DNA of 64,000 nucleotides. Origin: Hydrococcus rivularis NIES-593. Lineage in GTDB: Bacteria; Cyanobacteriota; Cyanobacteriia; Cyanobacteriales; Microcystaceae. The notes under the pieces are model-generated. The model had not been told where the DNA came from and ran no database searches. It saw only the letters and a program-made list of their open reading frames with translations. Location: positions 186,001-250,000 of the forward strand of contig NZ_MRCB01000002.1 in assembly GCF_001904635.1 (NCBI RefSeq). The letters run 5' to 3'. The translations under genes were made by a program, and so were the position numbers. Shown piece after piece: positions 54,339 to 63,460 of this stretch; the first letter of the stretch is position 1, and every line of letters starts with the position of its first letter.

Positions 54339-55070
54339 TCAATCGTTTTGAGGGTATTTCTCCCACAGATTGGTTATCTGTCGCAAACTTTGACGATCGC
54401 CATTGCCGACGATTAAGTGATCCAAAAGTGGAATCCTTAAATATTGCGCCCCTTGTAATAACTGCTCCGTTAAAGAAATATCTTCTCGACTCGGTTCTAA
54501 GTTACCAGAAGGATGATTGTGAGCGATAATGAGCTTCGTTGCTCCTTGTTTGATAACTTCGCGGAAAATCTCGCGAGGATGAACTAATGTTTCAGTGGCA
54601 GTACCGATGGTTACCACTTTAGTACCAATGAGACGGTTCTTGACATCTAACAAAATGACGGCAAATCGCTCTTGTTGCTGCCACATCAAATCTAGACTAA
54701 TCGCTGCTGCTGCTGCATCGGGACTGTCTATCACAACCTTTTCCATCGGTCGTATTTGAAACGATCGTTTGCCCAATTCAACAGCAGCAAGAATAGTTGT
54801 AGCTTTTGCAGGTCCAATTCCTGGAATCGCCATCAACTCTTGAGGGCTGATATCTCTCAAAACATCCAGAGGCTCGCGCTTGTGCTTGCTTAATTCTTGT
54901 AAAATGTACTGTCCTAAGCCGATCGCAGAGAGTTTTCCCTTTCCTTGACCCGTAGCGAGTAAAATGGCTAACAATTCAGCCGTTGATAAATGTCTGGCTC
55001 CCAAGCTCAGCAATCGTTCGCGAGGTCGTTCGCTGCTGGGAATATCGGCAATTCTGAGACTATAGGTCAT
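54339..55070 (-). CDS. radC: RadC/YicR family JAB-domain protein
   Basis: This 243-residue protein has an N-terminal helix-hairpin-helix part ([16 protein letters not shown] and [20 protein letters not shown]). A C-terminal JAMM/MPN domain follows, with the metal motif [18 protein letters not shown]. Historically linked to DNA repair, its true role is unsettled; the metal site suggests a peptidase or nuclease activity. Length is standard. It lies beside the tRNA gene on the same strand. Confidence 0.95.
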   Translation of the reverse strand: MTYSLRIADIPSSERPRERLLSLGARHLSTAELLAILLATGQGKGKLSAIGLGQYILQELSKHKREPLDVLRDISPQELMAIPGIGPAKATTILAAVELGKRSFQIRPMEKVVIDSPDAAAAAISLDLMWQQQERFAVILLDVKNRLIGTKVVTIGTATETLVHPREIFREVIKQGATKLIIAHNHPSGNLEPSREDISLTEQLLQGAQYLRIPLLDHLIVGNGDRQSLRQITNLWEKYPQND

Positions 55071-55351
55071 GGATGAGTTAAGTTTGACGATTTAATCGGG
55101 AACAATCTCTTAATTTTCTCCCCTCAGGGATAATTAATACCGTTTCTAAAAAAAGCATAGAAAGCCAAAGCCCTGTAATATCGGTTTAAAAAATGTTGGC
55201 GACAGGATAGATCTCTAAAACGCCTATTAGAAGTTCCTTTCAAAATCCTTTCGTCCAAAATCTTTTCATCCAAAATCCAAAATGGTATGAGTGTATGAGA
55301 GGGCGCAATAAAAGTTCCCTCGCGCCCCCGTCTTTAATTAGCTGGGCATTA
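55071..55351. other. 281-base intergenic region
   Basis: It lies between the start of radC and the end of the porin gene, both leftward. Tandem TCCAAAATC-type repeats occur around 55250-55280. GGGCGC...GCGCCC arms near 55301-55327 lie just after the porin stop and could end that transcript, although no T-run follows. No gene is seen. Confidence 0.35.
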
Positions 55352-57016
55352 TTAGAACGTAAAAGTCGTTCTAACAACGCCCAAAATCGCATCTTCATCA
55401 TCCTGCTGATCGGGCGCGTTTAGATAAACAATTCCAGGCGTGATGGAAATATTATCGTTGAGCTGATAGCGGTAGAAAGCTTCTATGTGTATGGGAATAT
55501 TGTTAGAAGCACCAACAAAACCCACTTCAGCGGGGTTGCCCAAATAGGGCTGAACGCCTGCGATCAAACCGCCCAAATTTCCCTCTCCGAACAAGTCAGG
55601 AAAGGCAAGAGACAGTGCGTAGTTCCAAATTTCTCCGTCCTCAGAGACATTGCGAATATCGGCGATCGTGTATCCTCCCCAAGCGCTGACGACGAATTGC
55701 GGCGCAACCCGATAAGAAGCACCAACGCCAAACGAGTTGGCACTAACCCTAGCATCAGTGCCGCCAGGAAAGTTAGCAAAGCTTGTCCCGACAACTCCTG
55801 TACTATCGGGGGAAGTAGCAAAGCCATAGTTAAAGATGGGCGTACCAGCACTATGATAGCTATTGACGTAGGTCAGGACAAACGTCAGACTGTCATTGGG
55901 CGTAATGGTCAACTGCCCCAAAGCAGCATAGTCTCCGTTAAAAATTCCAGCCCCTTCTGCCGGACTGGCAGCATCGGAAGGCCCGGCTAGATAACTCGTA
56001 CTAAGCGTAAATGTATCGCCGAACTTAAGGTTAAATCCTGCCCCAGCGCCACCTCCGATATAGTAAATCGGATTGTGGGCACCAAAGAGAGTCAGGGCAC
56101 CAGAACCGCCATCGCCGCCATCGTCAATGGGATCGTTACCAGCGGTAGGTAAATAGTCTGAAGTAGCTCCGGCAGCAGCAGTCACGAAAACTTCAGCCCA
56201 ATCGCCAATCGGCGTGAAGTAGGATAGAAAATCGATCGCGACATCATTGTCAGCATAGTCCTGGAAGGTAAAGGTACCTTCACCCGTAGGGATGCCCGTT
56301 CCTTGGGAAGGAAGGTCGAAGCGAGGAGAATTGCCTGCCGCCAGTCCGGTATAGAGAATATCTTCTCCTGTAAAGCTAGTTTCTAGATATAAGCGCGTCC
56401 GATTTTGGAAAACGGCTTGATTATCCGTCCCGCCGTTGTTGGTTGCGGCAGCAACGGCAAAAACCACTTCGCCCGTTAGCTTAGTAGTTGTTGAAAATTG
56501 ATTGTCTTCCAAAAAGGCAACGCGCCCTTCTAAGTTATCGACTCGTCCGCCCAGGGCAGCTAGTTCGGCTTCAAATTCTTGAGCGAGTCGTTTGAGCGTA
56601 TCCACGTCTTCCTTGAGCACGGCAACATTTTCTTGGATGAGGCGCTCTATGGTGTTCATACAAGCGTTCAAACCAGCAGCAAACTCCCAACGAGTCAGGG
56701 CGCGGTTGCCTCGGTAAGTGCTATCGGGATAACCTACAATACAGCCATAGCGTTCTACCAAACTCCGCAATGCTTCATATGCCCACTCTGTCGGAGCGAC
56801 GTCCTTTAATTCTTGGACGCTAGTCACTTGGTCGAGGGAATCGCTCTGATTATTGTAGCGATCGAGTTGTTGGAGGAAGTCAGCATTAGCCGCAGGAGTT
56901 TCGCGACTTTGAGGCGCGATCGCGTCAGCTAGAGCATTGGTCGTCGTTAGACCTATCGAACCCAGCAGCATCGAACCGAGCAGCCCGTATTGTCCTAGTT
57001 GTCTCAAACTTGTCAT
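55352..57016 (-). CDS. SLH-OprB outer membrane porin (iron-uptake porin type)
   Basis: This 554-residue cyanobacterial porin has a signal peptide (LLGSMLLGSIGLTTTNALA) and one S-layer homology domain at about 65-120 (VQELKDVAPTEWAYEALRSL, GNRALTRWEFAAGLNAC) that binds peptidoglycan-linked polymer. A coiled coil (VAVLKEDVDTLKRLAQEFEA) follows, then an OprB-type beta-barrel ending in VVRTTFTF with a terminal Phe. Members carry inorganic ions including iron across the outer membrane. Length and order match the family. It is divergent from the sensor kinase gene. Confidence 0.93.
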   Translation of the reverse strand: MTSLRQLGQYGLLGSMLLGSIGLTTTNALADAIAPQSRETPAANADFLQQLDRYNNQSDSLDQVTSVQELKDVAPTEWAYEALRSLVERYGCIVGYPDSTYRGNRALTRWEFAAGLNACMNTIERLIQENVAVLKEDVDTLKRLAQEFEAELAALGGRVDNLEGRVAFLEDNQFSTTTKLTGEVVFAVAAATNNGGTDNQAVFQNRTRLYLETSFTGEDILYTGLAAGNSPRFDLPSQGTGIPTGEGTFTFQDYADNDVAIDFLSYFTPIGDWAEVFVTAAAGATSDYLPTAGNDPIDDGGDGGSGALTLFGAHNPIYYIGGGAGAGFNLKFGDTFTLSTSYLAGPSDAASPAEGAGIFNGDYAALGQLTITPNDSLTFVLTYVNSYHSAGTPIFNYGFATSPDSTGVVGTSFANFPGGTDARVSANSFGVGASYRVAPQFVVSAWGGYTIADIRNVSEDGEIWNYALSLAFPDLFGEGNLGGLIAGVQPYLGNPAEVGFVGASNNIPIHIEAFYRYQLNDNISITPGIVYLNAPDQQDDEDAILGVVRTTFTF

Positions 57017-57257
57017 ATCCTCACACCTTATAAGAGTAATGATTCGAGAATCGATTCAATCGAAACTCTAAATTTAAATTTCCCAAAATGATTGCCCAAA
57101 TTCAACAGAAGCAAAAAAATGTTAAGCAAATCCTTGCTATTTCCGATCGCGATTGGGGAATTCTAGGTGTCAGTCTAGCGCTGGCCATCTCAGCGTAACG
57201 GGGACTTTCGAGCGCCCAGCTTCGGGAATCGAACCGCAAAAAGTTTTCCAAAAACTC

Positions 57258-59456
57258 ATGTCAGCTATCATTTCCAAACCAATGTCAGGACTTCGTTTTA
57301 AAGTAGTATCCGCGATTGGCATTGCATTTTTAGTGCTTTTCGTCGGTCAATTTACTGCTGCTCGGATTATTTTGCTCAACAGTTATGCCAAATTCAATCG
57401 AGAAAGGGCTATCCTGAATGCCGAGCAAGTCCAGAATGTTTTATCTCACGAAATTTGTCAGCTAGATCTGATTGCTGGCGATTGGGCTGAATGGAACGAT
57501 ACCTACCAATTTGTTAAAGATGGGAATGCCGCCTATGTAGCCTCAAACCTAGTAAACGGAACATTCACCAATTTGAAGCTTAACGTTTTGCTGATTATCA
57601 ACCCATCCGGACAAATCGTCTTTGGGCAGGGTTTCGACCTACAGAGTCAAAAAAGACGAGCATTGCCTGCTGACTTGATGGCGCTAATTTTTCAAGACAG
57701 ATCGCCTCTGCTGCGTCATTCTCGAACGAAGGGAAGTATCAAGGGTTTCGTTCTCCTACAAGAGGGTTTGATGCTTCTGAGCGCTCGGTCTATCCTCACC
57801 AGCCAGGAACGAGCACCCGTTCGCGGAACCTTAATTATGGGGCGCTTTCTCGATCGCGCAGAGATTGAAAGGCTGGCTAAAGTTATGCAAGTAAAATTAA
57901 GTCTTTATCGCGATCGCGATCCTCAACAGCCAGCCGACGTTCAGTCCGTGCGATCTCAATTACTTAAAAATGCGCCAGTCGCTGCAAAAACCCTAACTAA
58001 CAACGCGATCGTGTCCTATGTTTTGCTGCGCGATATTTTCGCTCGACCCGCCTCGATCGTGCGCCTAGAAATAGACCGAAACACCCATGTGCATGCAGAA
58101 AGCAGTTTTTTCTACTATTTCTGGACTACCCTAGTCATCGGTTTAGTCTTCTGCGGTCTGAGTTGGCTGCTGCTAGAGAGGCTAATCCTCTCTCGTCTGG
58201 GTCAACTTACCCACCTAATCAATCAAATTGGATCTACTGGCAACTTGTCGGCAAGGGTTTTATTGCCGGGTAACGATGAATTATCTCAACTAGCTAGCGC
58301 TCTTAACTCGACGCTCGAACAACTCCAGCAATCTCAGATAGCTCTTAAAGAGAGCGAAGAGCGGTATTTTCTGGTAGTTGAAGGCGCTAATCATGGCGTG
58401 TGGGATTGGGATTTGCTGAGCGACCAAATTTATTTCTCCCCGCGTTGGAAAGCCATTCTCGGCTACAAAGATAATGAAATCGCTCCAGATCCCAATGAAT
58501 GGTTTGGGCGAGTACATCCCCAAGAGCGCGAGTCGATCGAATGGGGGATCGAGATTCACTTAAACGGTCAGACTCCTTACTTTCGACACGAATATCAGAT
58601 GCGGCACAAAGACGGATCGTATCGCTGGGTACTTTGTCGGGGACTGGCAGTACGAGACGAACAGGGAAAACCCTACCGCATGGCAGGCTCGCTGAGCGAT
58701 ATCACAGAGCGCAAACTCGCCGAACGAGCCTTGGCACAACAGGCGGTAGAATTAGCGCGATCCAATGCCGAACTCGAACAGTTTGCCTATATCGCCTCCC
58801 ACGACCTACAAGAACCCCTCAGGAAAATCGAGGCATTTGGCGATCGCCTGCAAGCCAATTACGCCGACCAACTCGGCGATCGAGGTCGAGATTATCTAGA
58901 GAGAATACAAAAGTCAGCGCAGCGCCTGCGAATCCTGATCCAGGATCTACTCACTTTCTCGTGCGTGACCACTAAAGCTCAACCATTTGTCTCGGTCGAT
59001 CTCAACAAACTGATTGCTGAGATCGTCTCCGATTTTGAAGTGCAAATTCAGCAGACGAGAGGGGGCATAGAAATTGGCGAACTCTTTCCTATCGATGCCG
59101 ATCCGCTACAGATGCGTCAATTGTTTCAGAACTTGCTCAGCAATGCCCTAAAATTTCGCCGCCAGGAGGAACCGCCAATCGTTCGAGTGTTCGGAGAAAG
59201 GTTAACGGGCAATCGCTGTCGGATCTCAGTGAGTGACAACGGCATTGGCTTTGACGAAAAGTATCGCGATCGCATTTTCCAGGTTTTTCAACGCCTGCAC
59301 GGTCGTAACGAGTACGAAGGAACGGGGATCGGACTCGCTATCTGTGCCAAAATCGTCGCTCGCCATCGCGGTTCTATCGAAGCTAAAAGTACTCCAGGTC
59401 AAGGCGCGACTTTTATCGTTACCTTACCCATTCGACAGGCTAGAGAAGTGGACTAG
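57258..59456 (+). CDS. CHASE4-HAMP-PAS sensor histidine kinase
   Basis: This protein of about 732 residues has two membrane helices (VVSAIGIAFLVLFVGQFTA and TTLVIGLVFCGLSWLLLERL) bounding an outer CHASE4-like sensor (IAGDWAEWNDTYQFV). HAMP follows, then a PAS/PAC unit (GANHGVWDWDLLSDQIYFSP, YRMAGSLSDITERK), HisKA with the phospho-His in YIASHDLQEPLRKI (about 513), and HATPase with LLSNALKFRR, DNGIGFDEKY and GTGIGLAI. ATG 57258 is preferred to the upstream start at 57153. The output half resembles Cph1-type kinases that signal to Rcp-like receivers, and such a receiver is encoded just downstream. Confidence 0.93.
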   Translation: MSAIISKPMSGLRFKVVSAIGIAFLVLFVGQFTAARIILLNSYAKFNRERAILNAEQVQNVLSHEICQLDLIAGDWAEWNDTYQFVKDGNAAYVASNLVNGTFTNLKLNVLLIINPSGQIVFGQGFDLQSQKRRALPADLMALIFQDRSPLLRHSRTKGSIKGFVLLQEGLMLLSARSILTSQERAPVRGTLIMGRFLDRAEIERLAKVMQVKLSLYRDRDPQQPADVQSVRSQLLKNAPVAAKTLTNNAIVSYVLLRDIFARPASIVRLEIDRNTHVHAESSFFYYFWTTLVIGLVFCGLSWLLLERLILSRLGQLTHLINQIGSTGNLSARVLLPGNDELSQLASALNSTLEQLQQSQIALKESEERYFLVVEGANHGVWDWDLLSDQIYFSPRWKAILGYKDNEIAPDPNEWFGRVHPQERESIEWGIEIHLNGQTPYFRHEYQMRHKDGSYRWVLCRGLAVRDEQGKPYRMAGSLSDITERKLAERALAQQAVELARSNAELEQFAYIASHDLQEPLRKIEAFGDRLQANYADQLGDRGRDYLERIQKSAQRLRILIQDLLTFSCVTTKAQPFVSVDLNKLIAEIVSDFEVQIQQTRGGIEIGELFPIDADPLQMRQLFQNLLSNALKFRRQEEPPIVRVFGERLTGNRCRISVSDNGIGFDEKYRDRIFQVFQRLHGRNEYEGTGIGLAICAKIVARHRGSIEAKSTPGQGATFIVTLPIRQAREVD

Positions 59457-59457
59457 G

Positions 59458-59757
59458 AGTGTGGGGAGATTTCTGAGATCTGACTTTTATTTCATCGCCA
59501 GAAGAAAGGCTTCCCTGGTCGCGCTCGATGGCATGCGATCGAGATCGCAACCCGATGAGTATCGGATCGCAGTTAAAGACAATAGCATCGGGTTTGATGA
59601 AAATATAGCGATCGCATTTTTCAGGTATCCAACGCCTGCACGGTCGCAGCGGAATGCAAAGGAACGGATATCGGCTTGGCAATTTGCGCCAAAATCGCCA
59701 CCGCCAAAAGTGTTCCAGAGCAAGGATCTACTTTTATCATTCAACCCCCTTTCCAAC
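59458..59757 (+). pseudogene. Decayed HATPase fragment of a histidine kinase
   Basis: The 300 bases after the kinase stop are a degraded second copy of its ATPase end. In one frame AVKDNSIGFDENIA matches SVSDNGIGFDEKY. After a small deletion, CAACGCCTGCACGGTCG recurs exactly, and a shifted frame gives GTDIGLAICAKIA-like sequence, then a gap of about 18 bases and a STFII ending. Frameshifts and lack of a start make it nonfunctional. The open frames that run through it are therefore accidental. It separates the kinase from its likely receiver gene. Confidence 0.8.
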
Positions 59758-59779
59758 AGGAATCAGCCGCAAGCGAACT

Positions 59780-60232
59780 ATGAAAACGACCAACAAACTT
59801 ACAACCATTTTAATCGCCGATGACGACGAAGAGGATTGCATGTTGATCCAAGAGGCTCTAGAAGCGAGCAAACTCGCCAACGATCTAAGCTTTGTCAGCG
59901 ATGGCGAAGAACTGATGGATTATTTATATCGCCGAGGTCAATACGCCGAACCGAGTACTTCTCCCCGTCCCGGATTGATTTTGCTCGACTTGAATATGCC
60001 TAAAAAGAACGGTCGCGAAGCCTTGCAAGAAATCAAAGTCGATCCCAATCTACGCAGAATTCCCGTCGTCGTCTTAACCACCTCGAAAGCAGAGATAGAT
60101 ATTTACCAAAGCTACAATCTGGGCGCTAACTCTTTCATCACCAAGCCTGTCACTTTTGAAGGATTGGTTGAAGTCATGAAAACGCTAGGTAAATACTGGT
60201 TCGCAGTTGTAGAACTTCCACCGCAAGCGTAA
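59780..60232 (+). CDS. Single-domain response regulator, Rcp1-like
   Basis: This 150-residue receiver has the acidic pair in LIADDDEEDCMLI, the phospho-Asp in LILLDLNMPKKNGREAL, the Thr/Ser in VVLTTSKAE and the Lys in NSFITKPVTFEGL. The insert YRRGQYAEPSTSPRPG is typical of the Rcp1 group that serves phytochrome-type kinases. ATG 59780 is the natural start; the frame is open farther only because it runs through the kinase remnant. It is likely phosphorylated by the kinase at 57258 and shares its strand with the c-di-GMP protein gene next. Confidence 0.93.
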   Translation: MKTTNKLTTILIADDDEEDCMLIQEALEASKLANDLSFVSDGEELMDYLYRRGQYAEPSTSPRPGLILLDLNMPKKNGREALQEIKVDPNLRRIPVVVLTTSKAEIDIYQSYNLGANSFITKPVTFEGLVEVMKTLGKYWFAVVELPPQA

Positions 60233-60308
60233 GAAATCAGAAGAAAACGGGAATACTTAAGATGATTGTCGTATTTGCGAACCCCCGATCGCTGAAAACT
60301 GATAAACG

Positions 60309-62417
60309 ATGATGAGCAACACAGGAAGTCAACAATTAAGAATCCTATTAGTGGAGGACGATGAGGATGATTTTATCCTCCTCAAAGATTTATTGTCTGA
60401 CATCGAGGGAACTGAATTTACACTGGAGTGGGTTAGCAATTACGCAGCCGCACTAGAAGCAGTGCAAAAGAACCAGCACGAGATCTATCTATTTGACTGC
60501 TGTTTGGGAGAGTATAATGGGCTAGAACTCCTGCGAGAGGCGATCGCCAATGGTTGTAAAGTTCCCGTTATCATGCTCACCGGACAGGGAGAGCGGGAAA
60601 ATGACCTCGAAGCCATGCAAGCCGGCGCAGCCGATTATCTGGTTAAAGGCGAGATTAGTGCTTCTTTACTAGAGCGATCGATTCGCTATGCCATCAATCG
60701 CTCTCAGACGTTGGACGCATTGCGAGAGAGCGAAGAACGATATGCCTTAGCCGCTCAAGGCTCTAACGATGGGTTGTGGGACTGGAATCTAGCCACTAAT
60801 GAAGTTTATTTCTCCGAACGCTGGAAAGCAACCATCGGTTTAAGCGATCGAGAGAAAGAGAATTTTAAACATTTTAATCAGTGGTTGCAGCGCATTCATC
60901 CCGAAGATTTGGAGCGATTTAAAACGAAGTTGCGCGACCACCTCAAAGGCATTACTCCCTACTTTGAAAGCGAATATCGCATTCGGCATTGCAACGGGAC
61001 TTATCTTTGGGCGCTCAGTCGAGGGCTAGCCGTTCGCACTGCTAACGGTCGTCCCTATCGCATAGCAGGCTCTCAGACCGATTTAAGCCATCATCGCGTT
61101 CTTTACGATCAGCTAACGGGTTTGTCGAACCGAACGCTCTTTATCGACCATCTAGAGCGCACCCTCAAGCGTACCAAACGACAACCCGATTATTTATTTG
61201 CCGTTATCTTTTTAGATTGCGATCGCTTTAAGATAATTAACGACAGTTTGGGACATTTGGTCGGCGATCGATTGCTGATCCAAGTAGCAAAAAGACTGCT
61301 AAAATGCCTGCGACCGGGAGATATCGTCGCCCGTCTGGGAGGCGACGAATTCGCCATCTTGCTAGAAAACATTAGAGATATTAGCGATGCAACGCAGGTA
61401 GCCCAGCGGATTAACGAAGACTTGATGAAACCCTATAGCCTAATGGGTCATTTGGTATACATTTCGGCAAGCATCGGCATTGCTCTCAACTCGCAAAATT
61501 GCCAGAAACCGGAAGACCTGCTCCGCAATGCCGACACTGCCATGTATCGCGCCAAAGCTCTAGGGAAAGCTAGGTACGAGGTTTTCGATACTACCATGCA
61601 CGCCCAAGCGCAGGCGCGATTACAGCTAGAAACGTCACTCAGACAAGCACTCGAACGCAGCGAATTTCATCTCAACTACCAACCAATTATCTCTCTGAGC
61701 ACCAACAAAGGTATTGGTTTCGAGGCGCTGGTGCGCTGGCGACATCCAGATCGGGGCATTATCTCTCCAGCCGACTTTATCCCAGTAGCAGAAGAAACGG
61801 GGTTAATTATTCCGCTCGGTCAGTGGGTACTTCAAGAAGCCTGCCGCCAGATGAAAGCATGGCAGGAACAGTTCCCAATCTGTCGGTCTTTGACGATGAG
61901 CGTCAACCTATCTCGCCAACAATTGTCTCAACCCGATTTAGCCGGACAAATCGATCGCATTCTCAAGGGAACGGGCTTGTCGGCAAGCTGTCTGAATCTA
62001 GAAGTGACCGAAACGGGCTTGATGAACGAACACGAGGAAACGGCAGCGACGATTCTCGCTGAAATCAAAGAATTAGGCGTGCAGTTATCGCTAGATGATT
62101 TTGGGACGGGATATTCGTCGCTCAGTTGCATCCATTCTTTTCCCATTGATACGCTTAAGCTCGATCGCTCCTTCGTGAATAATATGCATATTGCTAGCAA
62201 GAATATGGACATCGTTCGAGCGATCGTTACTTTAGCACGCAGTTTGGGCATAAAAGTGACCGCAGAAGGCGTGGAAACCGCCAAACAACTGGCACAGTTA
62301 CAAATCCTCAAATGCGATTGCGCGCAAGGCTATTTCTTTTCTAAACCGCTGGCACCAGAAGCTGTAACCGATTGGATAGCCAGAAATTTCCCAGAAATTG
62401 TGAGAAAGTTTGCTTAA
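60309..62417 (+). CDS. Receiver-PAS-GGDEF-EAL cyclic-di-GMP protein
   Basis: This 702-residue signalling protein has a receiver (LLVEDDEDDFILLKDLL, phospho-Asp in YLFDCCLGEYNG) and PAS/PAC (GSNDGLWDWNLATNEVYFSE). A diguanylate cyclase with intact RLGGDEFAILLE (about 342) follows. Last is a phosphodiesterase with intact GFEALVRWRHP (about 469) and LSLDDFGTGYSSLSC. Both catalytic signatures are kept, so it could make and break c-di-GMP, switched by phosphorylation and the PAS ligand. It probably forms one pathway with the kinase and receiver upstream. Confidence 0.95.
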   Translation: MMSNTGSQQLRILLVEDDEDDFILLKDLLSDIEGTEFTLEWVSNYAAALEAVQKNQHEIYLFDCCLGEYNGLELLREAIANGCKVPVIMLTGQGERENDLEAMQAGAADYLVKGEISASLLERSIRYAINRSQTLDALRESEERYALAAQGSNDGLWDWNLATNEVYFSERWKATIGLSDREKENFKHFNQWLQRIHPEDLERFKTKLRDHLKGITPYFESEYRIRHCNGTYLWALSRGLAVRTANGRPYRIAGSQTDLSHHRVLYDQLTGLSNRTLFIDHLERTLKRTKRQPDYLFAVIFLDCDRFKIINDSLGHLVGDRLLIQVAKRLLKCLRPGDIVARLGGDEFAILLENIRDISDATQVAQRINEDLMKPYSLMGHLVYISASIGIALNSQNCQKPEDLLRNADTAMYRAKALGKARYEVFDTTMHAQAQARLQLETSLRQALERSEFHLNYQPIISLSTNKGIGFEALVRWRHPDRGIISPADFIPVAEETGLIIPLGQWVLQEACRQMKAWQEQFPICRSLTMSVNLSRQQLSQPDLAGQIDRILKGTGLSASCLNLEVTETGLMNEHEETAATILAEIKELGVQLSLDDFGTGYSSLSCIHSFPIDTLKLDRSFVNNMHIASKNMDIVRAIVTLARSLGIKVTAEGVETAKQLAQLQILKCDCAQGYFFSKPLAPEAVTDWIARNFPEIVRKFA

Positions 62418-62639
62418 CAATTGGGCAATACCATTAACTTCCCTACAACACCATTGCCAATTGCCAATTGGATTGTCCCCATTTGAATTTCTACTATTTT
62501 CCCTTTTTTTCTACTATTTTCCACAATTGGGATCGGAAATTTTCCCAATTGGAGTGGGACTGACATCCTCAAGCGATCGCAATAGCCTTAAAAAAAGGTT
62601 AATAGAGCCTCATAAAAATTTCACTAACAGGAGTGAGAA

Positions 62640-63026
62640 ATGAAAAGAGGACAAAAAATCACCTTGTTCGCTCCGGCGATCGTTGCCACTGGCATCCTAG
62701 GAACTATTTTATTGCCATCTCAACCTGCTCGTGCCGATCTAATTAAGGATACTGCTGTAGGAGCAGCTACCGGAGTCGTTGCTGGAGAAATTCTCGATCG
62801 ACGAAGCAGTACCTGGAAAAATGCGGTAGGAGGGGCGGCAGCGGGCGCAGCAGTCAGCGCGACGCATAATCGCAATAGCGGTACCCTTCCGAGTCTGATT
62901 CAAGATGCCGCAGTTGGGGCAGCAGCTAATGCAGTAACTGGCGAAATTACAAACAATAGCTCGCTAGGGAATAATGCCATCAAAGGAGCAGTCACTGGTG
63001 TAATTGTCAACGTCACTAAAGACTGA
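62640..63026 (+). CDS. Exported glycine-zipper protein
   Basis: This 128-residue protein is preceded by AGGAG. The signal peptide is ITLFAPAIVATGILGTILL up to SQPARA. The mature part is two or three glycine-zipper repeats (DTAVGAATGVVAGEI, NAVGGAAAGAAVSAT, DAAVGAAANAVTGEI, NAIKGAVTGVIVNV). Such repeats insert into or coat membranes and may form oligomers. The mature sequence is internally duplicated about every 45 residues. Function is unknown. Confidence 0.75.
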   Translation: MKRGQKITLFAPAIVATGILGTILLPSQPARADLIKDTAVGAATGVVAGEILDRRSSTWKNAVGGAAAGAAVSATHNRNSGTLPSLIQDAAVGAAANAVTGEITNNSSLGNNAIKGAVTGVIVNVTKD

Positions 63027-63051
63027 GTTCTAATTTCTTTATAGGGTGACT

Positions 63052-63207
63052 GCCGGTTGAGTGACAAATCTTTGTCCCCTCATCCCTAAATCCCTTCTCC
63101 CACAAAGAGCGAAGGGACTTCAGGTAAAAGCCTTAATTGGAAAGTCCCTCTCTCGCTCTGGGAGAGGAGTTGGGGTGAGGGCGATTTGAGTTGGGTTACT
63201 CAACCAG
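63052..63207. mobile_element. MITE-like palindromic element with 8-bp direct repeats
   Basis: GGGTGACT is repeated directly at 63044-63051 and 63208-63215, as a target duplication would be. Inside, GGTTGAGTGAC (63055-63065) pairs with GTTACTCAACC (63195-63205) as terminal inverted repeats. An inner imperfect palindrome (CCCCTCATCC...GGGGTGAGGG, 63076-63182) follows. There is no open frame. The inner arms resemble dispersed CCCTCATCCC/GGGTGAGGG repeats in many bacterial genomes. Confidence 0.6.
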
Positions 63208-63295
63208 GGGTGACTAACGAGTCAATTCCCCTTACGGGGGTCGATCGTTAAAAAGCTAATTTGAAGACCGTTGGGAATTTATTTGTGCATAATAG

Positions 63296-63330
63296 CCTGC
63301 CTGACTTAATACAGTTGTGGCAGGTTTTTT
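63296..63330 (+). terminator. Intrinsic terminator
   Basis: CCTGCC and GGCAGG (six base pairs) enclose 17 bases and run directly into TTTTTT. It is the cleanest plus-strand terminator in this region, 270 bases after the glycine-zipper stop. Confidence 0.75.
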
Positions 63331-63460
63331 CGTAATCCTAGCCCATTCTGGTTAAAATTCAATTGGCATGCAACTCAAAAGGCAAATCAACAAAACTCGG
63401 TCACAATTTCTCAAGTTGACTGAATTAGCTAAACTAAATTGGGGCTTGTAATTTAGATTT

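Larger units (their letters stand above)
63027..63460. other. 434-base region with MITE-like element and terminator
   Basis: No gene is seen. The first part is the inverted-repeat element at 63052-63207, then a GC-rich patch CCCCTTACGGGGG near 63228 able to form a small hairpin, and then a strong terminator at 63296-63330. The final 130 bases lead to the truncated gene. The terminator belongs to the upstream transcript or to an unrecognised short RNA. Confidence 0.45.

Noticed and set aside
59233-59823. 196-codon rightward frame
   Set aside because: It crosses the end of the kinase gene, the decayed kinase fragment and the receiver gene start in a frame used by none of the intact genes.
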